Shown here: one piece after another, positions 23,501-34,200 of the stretch
How positions within the stretch are numbered: position 1 is the stretch's first letter
How the letters are laid out: every line of letters begins with the position of its first letter
Source of the DNA: Zygnema cylindricum
Taxonomy: Eukaryota; Streptophyta; Zygnematophyceae; Zygnematales; Zygnemataceae
Length of the DNA: 64,000 bases
NCBI GenBank assembly: GCA_037447655.1
Contig: JBBHKE010001487.1
Location: 1 to 64,000 of the forward strand
Direction: 5' to 3'
Notes under the pieces: generated by a model
Databases searched by the model: none
What the model was told of the DNA's origin: nothing
What the model saw: the letters and a program-made list of their open reading frames with translations, nothing else
Translations under genes and position numbers: made by a program

Positions 23501-24442
23501 CTTAATTAGTGTTACAGTAGCAAAAGTACAATAGAGTATATTGTACTTTTATAAGGACACGTGTCGGCAAGAGAACGTATGCAGGTTTTACGGAGTGGCG
23601 TCGACAGTGAGCCACACGCGTCACGCAGTTGACGATTGGATTCACAGGATCGGACGAACGGAATCTGAACCGAGTATTCCGAAAATATATGATATGGTTC
23701 GACGGTACCATCGTCAATTGAATTTGTTCCAACGGACGCGATTCACCTGGGACCACAAGTGTGATTCACGAGGGACCACAAGCGTGATTCACATGGGACC
23801 ACAAGTGACGAAGCACTCAGGTGCTTCGTACTACACGACCACAGTCGGCTGGACTTTGGCGACTACCGCTGACTAAGCATCTGGAACGTTTTGTGTACGG
23901 TTTGATATTTGAAAATATATGAATAAACATTGTTTTGTAGTTTAGTGTAATAAAAAAGGTGTTCCATTAATTAGGCTTTTGGAAAAGAGTAATTAGGGTT
24001 TTTGAGGTACTACCGGTACAGTAACGTACAGGTAGGATACTTTGTCGTTAGTCAGGATAATAATCGTAGTAACAGTTACCTAAATTAGTGTAGACCACTA
24101 GATACACAGTGTGAGTGTATAACTTAGGACTTAGCCAATTTTGTAGTATCCAATATTGGGAATATGATTTTCTAAGGGCAATTTTTTGGGAAACATCCAG
24201 GCATCATATCTTATGGTTTACTATCATTTTGGTTGCAATTTTGGGAATTGTTAGTGTACTTTGTTGTGTATCAATGTGTAAAATTTGAGGCATTTTGGCT
24301 TTTTGAGTCATATTCTGTGTTGGATCAAAGTTGGCTGTTGAGTAGGTGTTTTGATAGTTTCTGCTGTTTTGATGTCTACTTCCACTACTACTGGTGGTTC
24401 TCTTCCTCCAACGGTGGTTGTAGAACAACAGAAATGTGGGTC
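23499..24442 (+). mobile_element. Second copy of copia LTR, leader and gag start
   Basis: This is a direct repeat of 6917-7858. It contains the LTR (about 23510-24073), the leader and the gag start codon at 24372, whose first codons read MSTSTTTGG as in the first copy. Homology stops about 70 bp into gag. It follows immediately after the 5' end of the minus-strand gypsy remnant and so is a truncated 5' piece of another copia copy, not the missing 3' LTR of the first one. Confidence 0.82.
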
Positions 24443-24569
24443 CAAGTCGGGTCCGTGAGGACCACATCACTCGAGGTCCTCCCAACTCCATGGAGGAAAC
24501 CAAGTCTACCCAAGGAACTCAAGGACTACTAGATTGTGAGCGAGGAGGGAGTATATGAGAAACATCTCG

Positions 24570-26200
24570 CTTTACAGTGTAGCGTGCTTCGGGGCAAATC
24601 GCAGCAATTTCGTTGCAAACCAAATCATGCGCAACATACGACCACCCCCAGGTGAGTAACGAAGTAGATGAATCTCGTCCGAGTCTATAAAATGGTTAAA
24701 CACGCAATGGGGCCGCCGAATAAGAGGAGGGTGAGGCAAACCCAAACTTAGACGTAGGGCATACGTGAACTGGTCGGACATTAAACGAAGAAACGAAAGA
24801 ATAAGTGTGGCTTAAAACCACGCACCCGTCCCCGGCCCAAAACACGAACGCAGACGAGCACGCGACTGAGAAGAAGGTAACGCGTTTCATAAGTTGTGGA
24901 AATCAACGGCTGCCAATTGCTCGGTCATGCTCCGCTATACATAAAAGTTATTGTCGGAAGTAAGAGATTGAAAAGGTGAAACCTAGTTTTGGGCATCAGG
25001 TGGTAAGAGTGCATGAGCAGAGAGAAGAGCCTCGTGAAAAGGAAAAAGGTTTTCTTCCACTTTATGCACAAATTGGACTCTTATGGGGACGACATCCACT
25101 ATAAAACAAGATGTGATGGTGGGTGCCGCCAAAGCCGAACTACCCAAATAAGTTGTCGGAGCAAGTATAACCAATTATAACCACAAGAATTAAGCCTACA
25201 TTGCGGTTCAAAATATGAAGATTGGCTTATTAGCAGGCACACGAGCCCTTCGAGAAGTCAAAAATCCCATGCCCAACTAGGTGGTGGAGCACACTAAAAC
25301 GTTAATCCTCAAAGTCTTTAACAGAAGACAAAAATGGAGTCGTTGTTGGGAATGTCCGTGCGAGATAGAAAGGGCGTTAAAAAAAACAACACGTGAGGAT
25401 CCCAAAGCTCACTTGGGAGTAAAAGAGCTTAAGAAGGTCAACAGAGTGCGAGAGGTAATCAAACAAAGCACTGGTAACAACTTGGTTCACAAATGACTAG
25501 GCTCCAATAGGGAAACCTAAAGCTTTTATTCCATTAGTTGAATATGGAATTCAAAAACCCATAGGGACAAGGAAGTTGGAAGGTAAGCCTTGGATGCCCC
25601 ACCAAGTCACACATTTAGATGGGTTAACTGATAAACGGAACTTACAGAGTTGCTCCGCAAAATGGGTGAAGGTAGACAAAACTTAGTCTCGAGAATCTAA
25701 AATTTGTGTATCATCCGTATTCGAATGGAATAAACAACCAAGGAAATCCGGAGCAAAGCCTCGCAATGCTTGAATGTTTGCCAATGCTAAAAGGGGTGCG
25801 CTGAAAGGATCACCGTGGCGAGTGCCACTTGTAGATTTCTAAGGTTGTAGCATCATCAAAGGGGGTTAGGAAGAATAAAATGCACGAACAAAAGGGAAAA
25901 CTTGTTTGATAAGTGGTGGAGAACTCGTTAGTTCTCGGAAGGTAACATTACGGTTGAGTGTGGTGAAGATGTTGGCAACATCCACTTGAAGGACCACCCA
26001 ATCCGGACGGAGATCCAAACAAAAACCATGAACAACCGCGTCGCAACCCCCTTTGGTGGCAACTCTAAACTGGTGTGGTGTGAAGTTGTCATGGAACGCC
26101 CCTTGAAGTTGAATACACATCGCACGAGCCACTAAGCGGTACAACACTTCTCCTATAACTTTGGGATGAATGCCCTCGACAAAACCGCTACAAGACGAGC
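24570..26200 (-). pseudogene. Non-LTR retrotransposon-like reverse transcriptase remnant
   Basis: Minus-strand fragments run in RT order. IHPKVIGEVLYRLVARAM and FRVATKGGCDAVVHGF occur near 26170-26040, then DWVVLQVDVANIFTTLNR near 26010-25950. Towards the left end are HEALLSAHALLPPDAQ near 25010 and YALRLSLGLPHPPLIRRPH near 24740. These resemble the RT family found in plants and protists whose members have a VDVxNAFNxV core; here the phenylalanine and threonine variants and many stops show decay. Neither end of the element is visible. The region 24443-24570 holds nothing else I recognise. Confidence 0.6.
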
Positions 26201-26671
26201 CGTAGAGTGAAGAGATATATCATGGTGAAAGACGTTCCCCCGAGCCATCCCAGAAGCCACTTTTAAAAGAAGGTCAAAACCGTTTACTTTAATTTACATG
26301 TTTCGTACAATTTCTAAACCCCAAAATTATGTCTCTCGCGGATGCTGTCACGAAAATACACTTGCACTTGAAATTGCGCTAATGCCAGCTTAGCATAAAC
26401 GCTACAAAACCGACACACGAATTTGCGTTGAGTGCCAAAATAATTTTTAATGGTTATTTTTTTGACACAAATACAAAAAATAGTGTTATTAACTCTAGAC
26501 GCTCTTTTTTTTAACATTAATAACAACGATGTGCGATGTAGTGTTGTGTAACGTTAGCCTCTTACTGATATTTGATGTGTGTCTTTTTTGACCTAACTAA
26601 AAGGATGTAACGTTTCTATGTATTGGCAAGGGAATTATCACTCTAAATTACCAATATATAGCCGAGAAAAA
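26201..26671. other. Unassigned stretch before the TIR transposon
   Basis: I see no gene or repeat here. The last eight bases, GAGAAAAA at 26664-26671, are the left target-site duplication of the transposon that follows. Confidence 0.6.
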
Positions 26672-29600
26672 GGGAATTGATAAGGACAGTGACTGTTTTG
26701 GTTGCGCACAGTCACTTACGTCACTTTGTCAAAATTGTACGTTAGAAGTACACATTGGTACAAATAAAGTACCGTTGAGTGACAAATTTGACGGTCAATC
26801 GGTTGGACAACTGTGACTTTCAAAATATTGTTTCAACCGCTTAAAACTTTGACGTGCTTGCGGATGTCGACCGTCATAACAAAATTAGCAACTCACACGG
26901 CCGGCGAACGTTTATGGTAACAAAAGTGCGGCAACCACATGTAAATAAAAGTGTTGCACACATTCACTTTTTGTCTTTACGTGAGCTCCACGGTGAGAGC
27001 ACTTAGCGGCAAAATTGAAATTTAATCGTCTAAGCGTTACATTGAATTTAGGGTGACGTTCCATCAGGCGAAAAGTGGCGTAGTTTACACAAATATGCGA
27101 CCCTCCGTACCAGATCGTACTGCCTATTTTGTTTTTATACAAAAAACAACATTATAGAGAATCTTGCCGATGCTCTCCGAAGGTCTTGGAGGTAATACTG
27201 GCCGTCAGATGTTTATCTGCGAGGAGTTTGCTTCATTTTTTCTGTAACTGTCAACCCACCTCCTCGAGGTGGGTTGGCAGGTACAAAAAAAAAATCGTGA
27301 CACGCTGGACGATTAAGCTACGTGTCATGATGGAAAACCAACGAAAAATCATAAGATTTGCACATGGCACGCGCTTTCCAAAATACAACCGAAAATAAAA
27401 ACGAAATTACGTAACATTCTCTCGTCACTCTATTTTCGGTAACTTTTGTTGGTCACACTATTTCTCTCAAATGACTTTCGTTATGTTCGAAAACTGAAAC
27501 CCTAAAAAATGAGCTGGCGCGTCTGCAAAAAGTATAAAAGTTTTGTCATATGATTACTTCGTACGCAGGTACATGGTACGCAAGTCAAGATTTGAAGTTA
27601 AGTTTGTCGGTGCTAAAAATGTGAAAGATATTCAATATCGGATCGTAGCTTGCGTGGCGCCAATCAATTTATAACACGTGGCTTACCGACTCTACGTGAT
27701 GGAACTTCGACTCAATCGACCCGGTCTGTAGAGTTTGCCGTACAATTACAAAAACGTATGATGGAACTTCACCCTTAGCGAAAATGTGGGGTTTTTTACT
27801 CACGACCCTACCGTTTCGTACAAGTTCGTACATAATTTTTTTTTTCAACGAAAACAACTTTACAGAAAATTGTCCAAGGTTGTAGGTGTAAATTAGGACC
27901 GTCGGATTTAATTACATTTTTTATCCGTGACGCCACGTCACCAACCCTACTGTTTGTTAAGACCGTGCACAGGGAGGACAGTTCTCGAATACATAACGTG
28001 TAAAAATGGGCAGGGTGGAAAAGGTAAAAAACATCCACGATGGGCGCTCGCATATGTGCGTACACGTCGCAATGGCCATGTGCCTTCTACCAAGGTGGTT
28101 GCGAATCCGCCGAAATTATCTCGTCACGCTCCCACCATCAAAGTTTGCTGCCGCCTTTTTGTCGTTGCATTTTGAAATTTTGGGTAGTACATTTATTGCG
28201 TTTTGTACGAGTCATTAATTACCTCCGCTGGTACAGATATTATCTCCGCTGGTACAGATATTACCTCCGCTCGTACAGATATTGCATTCTGACATCGCGT
28301 TCGAAGATTCTTTCAAGATTTTCAGCATCAAATATTTACCTACGTGTTACCAACCAGAATAAGCCACGCAAATAAAAAGTGATTTACAGATGCGACCTAA
28401 TGGAAGGCACGCCCTTCAGTAATATTTTCCGTGCAATTACTGAGACGCATAATGGAAGTCCACCTTTACACGCAAATTGAATCGAAACTTCTTTAAACTG
28501 AAGTAATGTAAAGCATAGTTCAAAAGTAGGCGTTTTTATGGTAGGCCTTTGGTAGGCGCACTAAACTTGGCACTAAACTCGCGTAGAGTAGGCATATTGT
28601 ATGGGTGTGCGTTGTGGGCACTCTTGTACGATAGAACCAATCTGACGTATGATCATGGTACAGCGCACGCCACCTGACGAAATTTTTTAGCGAACTGACA
28701 CGACGTAGGATGACATTCCGCGGGAAAGAAAACCCGAAAAAAAAAAAAAAAACGCGGACGGGCAACTTGATTGGTCAATTTGATGCTTTATTTAGTGTGG
28801 CCTTCGAAATTGCAGACGCGAATATGACAGATTGTCCTATCGTAAGTTGTGTTATAGGCTTTTCATGTGATCTTCTTAAGATCACTACTTTGATCAACGA
28901 CCGTCCGATGGTCCGAATATGACGGTTTAAATAAAAAACACCTCAAAATTCACAGAAAAAATATTTTTTGTCCGATTGTTTTTCAAAATTTAGACATGCC
29001 GTTTAATTCTCTATCGATCGATGTGCAACTCAACCTTGTTAACCTTTTTTTTCATATTTCGACCAATACAATATGGGTCTTAAGGGCATATTGTATGTTT
29101 TACATACAATAGGCATACTGTATGGGCCTACTTTCACCTATTTTTGAACTATGCTGTAAAGTCTTGTACGGAATTATTGAAACGCACGAAACGAAATTTC
29201 GCTGTCAATGTAAAAATGTTGATTCGTAGATAGTGCGGCTCAATTTCGTCGCGCGTGACGACGCGCATTTTTTTCATTTAATTTCAATTGATATTTTTAC
29301 GCCGGTTCGTTTTATTATAGTGTACAAAGTTTACTTCGTTTCGTGCGTTTTATTTTTTTCGTACAAGTCTTATAGTACTTTAGTTTAAATAGGTTTCGTT
29401 TCACTTTGCGTCTAAATTCAATCTAACGCTTATACGATTAAATTTCAATTTTGCGGCGTAAAGACAAAAAGTGACTGTCTGCAACACTTTTTTTTACATG
29501 TGGTTGCCGCAGTTTTGTTACCGTAAACGTTCGCCGGCCGTGTGAATTGCTAATTTTATTTTGACGGTTACGTCCGCAAGCGCAGCAAAATTTTAAGTGG

Positions 29601-29765
29601 TTGAACCAATGTTTGAAAGTCACAGTTGTCCAACCGATTGACCGTCAAATTTGTAACTTAACGGTACTTTATTTGTAGCAATATGTACTTCAAACGTACA
29701 ATTTTTGAAAAAGTGACGTAAGTGACAGTGCGCAACCAAAACAATCACTGTCACGATCAATTCCC
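26672..29765. mobile_element. Non-autonomous TIR DNA transposon with 8-bp TSD (MULE-like)
   Basis: The left end (GGGAATTGATAAGGACAGTG) and right end are long terminal inverted repeats, about 26672-27053 and 29412-29765. The left arm carries a ~26-bp insertion relative to the right. GAGAAAAA is perfectly repeated outside both ends (26664-26671 and 29766-29773). Long TIRs with an 8-11-bp duplication suggest a Mutator-like element; hAT elements also give 8 bp but have short TIRs. No transposase is encoded. The interior holds a second repeat-like module (27051-28466, also found inverted at 49263-50600) and a nested MITE at 28513-29154. Confidence 0.85.
28513..29154. mobile_element. MITE, copy 2 (6-bp TSD TGTAAA), nested
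   Basis: The same family as 5255-5822, starting GCATAGTTCAAAAGTAGG and ending TTTTTGAACTATGC, with TGTAAA repeated on both sides (28507-28512 and 29155-29160). It is 642 bp, longer than copy 1. It sits inside the 3.1-kb TIR element and so inserted after it. It has no coding capacity. Confidence 0.83.
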
Positions 29766-29773
29766 GAGAAAAA

Positions 29774-31240
29774 TTTTCGCATATCTTTACTCTACAAAAT
29801 GTACACCTTTACTGTTTTCCTCACGGACCTGATTGTTAAAACAAATCATCCCTCTCCCCTCCCCCCAAAACTGAAATATCAGTAAATACAGTATTTTGCT
29901 GGTCCCCGCCCGATATATCGACTGCCCTCACCGTTTACGATTACAACGTATCGATTGTCGGGTTTATTGCCGATGGTAAATTTACCGATATATCAACTCA
30001 AAATTATGCTTAATAAATTTCAAACGAGCCCTTGGAATCTGGAGTCAAAGGAAGAAAAAGCCTCTATCACAAACAGATACGGTACGTGTACGGTATAGAC
30101 TTTACCATGTACCCATAGTTCAAACGTGCAAAAACGCGTGAAAACGCATGGTGGCTCCATATTCTATGCACTATGCGTGCAATACGAATTTTACACGTGT
30201 ATAATATGGAGTACACATATAAACCATTCCGTACATATTCGTACGTTGTGCTCCTGCAACGAAACGATCTCCTATTAATTTTGCTTCTTTTGAATGATTC
30301 TCGCTTCAGCCTGCCTTCAAACCGGCGGCTTTAGGAAACCCTGGCGCCTCTACAGGAACTCAAGCACATTGCAAGAAGAAACAACAGAACATGGCGATCT
30401 CACACATCCATGCAATATGTGAAGGCCACCGTGTAGCTTGTAGTTTTCTTCTTTCATAAGGTTTTTTGCTTCTTGACCTTTTTTCAGTGTTTGCTAGAAG
30501 ATTTATTCTGAAAATTTGCCTTAATTTACTGATTACGGCGGCAATATGTGATTTCGTGACACACGCACCAGGTAAGGTCGCGGGAGGTCGCGGGAGGCGT
30601 ATTTTTGACTTTCTTTAGTTTTTTTTCAATTCGTTGTGCAAAGTCTCATACATTTCTGTAAAGATAACTCACGCTACTATATTCAATCCTCCGTTGTCTT
30701 TTTCCTTCACTGTTCCATATCTTCATATTATAGTTTTGTCTGACACTGAAGCCTTTCGATTTAGTTGGAGATGTAGGAATAACATCTCTGCTTGAATGTT
30801 TTGCTCAAGAAAATTGCATTCTTGTATGTGCATCATACAGGAAAACGAGGAAAAGCAGGAAATCACACATTTTAATCACCGTTCTTTTTACGGCAGCACC
30901 TTGATAAGTCCGACAGGCCAATTATTTCCAGTGGCAGCAAATACGAACTAATTCTAAAAAAAAAATTACAACATTATGCAGTTAATACAAAGGCCAAATA
31001 GCAGGTCTTATGGTTTTTTGTTAGCTTATGCCAAATAAATGAAATTGCTTTTTTTTTGAACTATATGCTTATACCAGTAGAAAAGCAGAACCGAACTTTG
31101 ATCAAACCATCTCTCTAGAAGTATCTAGTATGTAAAAAGCAAATAAATTTGATTCAATGTCTGTAACAGAGTACGGAAGGGGGTAGTAGGGAGCGTTGCC
31201 ATGTCTAACTCCACATTTAAACCCCCTCCAACCAAATGCA
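29774..31240. promoter_or_regulatory. Upstream region of the BELL-like gene
   Basis: These 1.47 kb lie between the TIR element's right duplication and the predicted start codon. A TATA-like stretch occurs near 30198-30225, but I cannot place a transcription start. An in-frame TAG at 31187 lies just upstream of the ATG at 31241. Non-coding first exons could lie here; none is demonstrable. Confidence 0.35.
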
Positions 31241-34200
31241 ATGGAAAATGTTTTTGGCCACGAAACAGGAGATTTTGACTCATTGGCAACTCTTTTAAAA
31301 AGCGTGAATCAAGCTGGTACTGTAGACCGCCAAGAATCCAGTATGTCACATACAGATTTTCATCAGTTTTCTCCATACCAGACCCAGTCATATGACCTTC
31401 TCCCATCATCCAAATGGATCGAACCTGAAGCTGGCCAAGTAAATACCTGGAGTACACCCGTTCTCTTTGACAGGCAGAATGTTGCCCAGATTAACGAACC
31501 GTATAATAATGGCCTCTTACCGCAGGGTCATTTACTGTCACAAAACTACCTTACTTCGTTGCATGGACAAAACATGGACTTCCAAATTTTCCAAACAAAT
31601 GCTGTCATTCAACCAGAAATTGATTCCGAATCAAGAAAGAAGCTTTCTCAATTGCGTGTATTGAAAGACGTAACAACTCCACAAATATTGACTGCATGTA
31701 GGCCAAGCTTGCCAAGCTTGCCAAGCTTAACCAATCAACTAGAGATTGTTCCTCCACATAATCCTAGGATTCCACCGCATTACTCGGAAACTGAATCACA
31801 GCTGCAAGTTAACCGTAGGATTCTACCACATGCACAATTGCAAATCAATGCACAGGAGAAACCTCCATTTGGCTTAGGAATGCAACAAGATCACTCACAC
31901 TACCAATCGAATTTCCATGTCCTAAGTGAAGCCGGCCGCCAGACAGGCATAAAAGATTTTGAGATTCAAAGAGAAATGAAACATACTGGCAACTTTCAAG
32001 CAAGGGCAGGGTACAACTTTAATCAGTCTCAATCTTTGCGTGATGATGAGTCAAATACCTGGCAATACATGGTACAGAAAGACAGAGGTGTTAAACAAGG
32101 TCAACCTCAACTGGGAGGAAGAACACAAGGAAAAAAACATGATCTTGGACTAATTGGTCTCGGGTTGCCTAAAGAGCAGTCAGTTGTGACAAAATACGAA
32201 GCACAACTTGAAACATGGAGAAAAATAGGAGAGAATGACAAGGAGAAAGCTCACGGAATTGACGGAATAGAAAAAAATGAGCCAATCCATTGTAGAGGAA
32301 GTTCCCTACCTCGAAGTGAAAATATGTTTTTAGAGGAACAACAGGAACAGGCTGACCTTCAAGAATGTTATGAGCAGCTGACACCCCTCCCATCAGAACC
32401 AAACTCATTTCATCCCTTTACAGAAAACAACTACCATCCAGATGTTAGCATGTTTACTCAGGAATTGCATTTGATAAATGAAGAGGAAAATCTTGCAGGA
32501 TTCTTAAGCCAAGTAAAAGCCGCCGCCCTTTCAATTCTTTCTGGTTTTACTGCTAATTCCAGGAGTTCAGTAAGGGGAGAAGTTGCCATAGATTGCACAA
32601 ACAATGAATTGAAAAATTCCCTATCTGAAGCTTGGCTAGACGGTCTCAACAGTGGGGACAGTATCAGAGAACAATTAAGGGATCCATATGATATTGGAGT
32701 GGGGCTTCCTTTTGGACTTAATAACATAAGCTCACATACCGACAGCCGTTTCACTGTGTCTATGTTAAGCGATGATCTGACCAAGGAGACTTCTCCCCTT
32801 TCTACACTACTCGAGAGCTCTGATGGACGCATTCAAGGTGGTTTCCCTTCTCCCTTCTCTTCTTGTTTTCCCTCTCTCCTCATTTTCCCCTCCTTAATCT
32901 CTCTCATTCATTGCTTTCCAGCCATTGTTCTGTCCAGAATCTCTTTCTTTTGTCACCTATTATCTTATGAAGGTATCGTGTTTTTTTTGTGCAAATTCAG
33001 CGTCCATTAATTCTTCTGCATCCCTCCATTATCCCTCTTATTCCTACACTATTTAATCTACCTTCTTTAAACTCTGACTATTTTTCATCCAAGGTGCTCC
33101 CACTCCTTACAGTTTCCTTCTACCATGTTTGTCCCTGTTCTATTATTCGTCTTTCCCTCGCTTCTTTCACTTGATACGAACTAACATTTCTCCCTCTGCC
33201 ACACTTTATCCCCCCTTTTCCACTGAGCATTCTTGACCTCCTTAATCACACCCCTTCCTCCTCCCTCCTTCCTCACACTCCTGCCTCCTGCCTCCTTCCT
33301 CCTTTCTCCTTCCTCCTTCCTCCTCCTCCCTCCTTTTCCACACTCCTGCCTCCTTCCGCCTTCTTTCTTCCTCCTCCCTCCTTCCTACTTCCTCCTTTCT
33401 TTTTCCTCCCGCTCACTCACACTCCACGTCTTCTAATTTCAATCTTTTCCAACATCTTCGACAGCCATCTCTTCTTTCATCTCCTCCTGCTCTGTGTACC
33501 TCCCTCTTCTCCATCCTCCTGAATTGTCAAATTATACAAGATACCGTTAAATGTTTCCAGAAATTGTCACAATTTTGTGATAAATTGAGCAACAATTAGA
33601 GAATTTGTGGAAAATTTTGAGAAATTGTGTGAAATTTATAAGAGATTGCGAGAGATTGTGGGAAACTATGAGAAATTGTGAGAAATTGTAAGATATTCCG
33701 AGAAACATTGAGAAATTGTGGGAAATTGTGGGAAAATGTAGGAAATAGTGCAAAATTCTGAAAAACTATGGGGAACTGTGATAAACCGTGAGAAATCGTG
33801 AGAAATTATGGGGAAATTGTGAGAAATTGTGGGAAATTTCAAGAAATAGAAAACAGTGAGGAACTGTCGGAAATTGTGGAAATTCTAAGAATTTGTGGAA
33901 AACCATCCGAAACTTTGGGAATCTGTGAAAATTTATGGGAAATCATACGTGTCTGGAATTGCAAGAAATTGTGAGGATTTGTGGGAATGTACGCGAAATT
34001 GCGTGGAATTGTGAGAATTCGTGGGAAATTATGCGAAATTGCTGGAAATTGTGTGAACTTTGAGAAGTTGTGTGAATTTGTGAGGCATTGCTCAAAATTT
34101 CGGGAAATTGTGAGAATCTGTGGGAAATCATATGAAGTTGTTGTAGTTTGTGAGAAACTGTAACAAATTGTGTGAAATTGCGAGATTGTGGAAAATTATG

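Noticed and set aside
23499-24442. The second copia LTR as the 3' LTR of the copia element at 6917
   Set aside because: It is followed by leader and gag start, so it is a 5' end; the pol of the first element breaks off 12 kb earlier.
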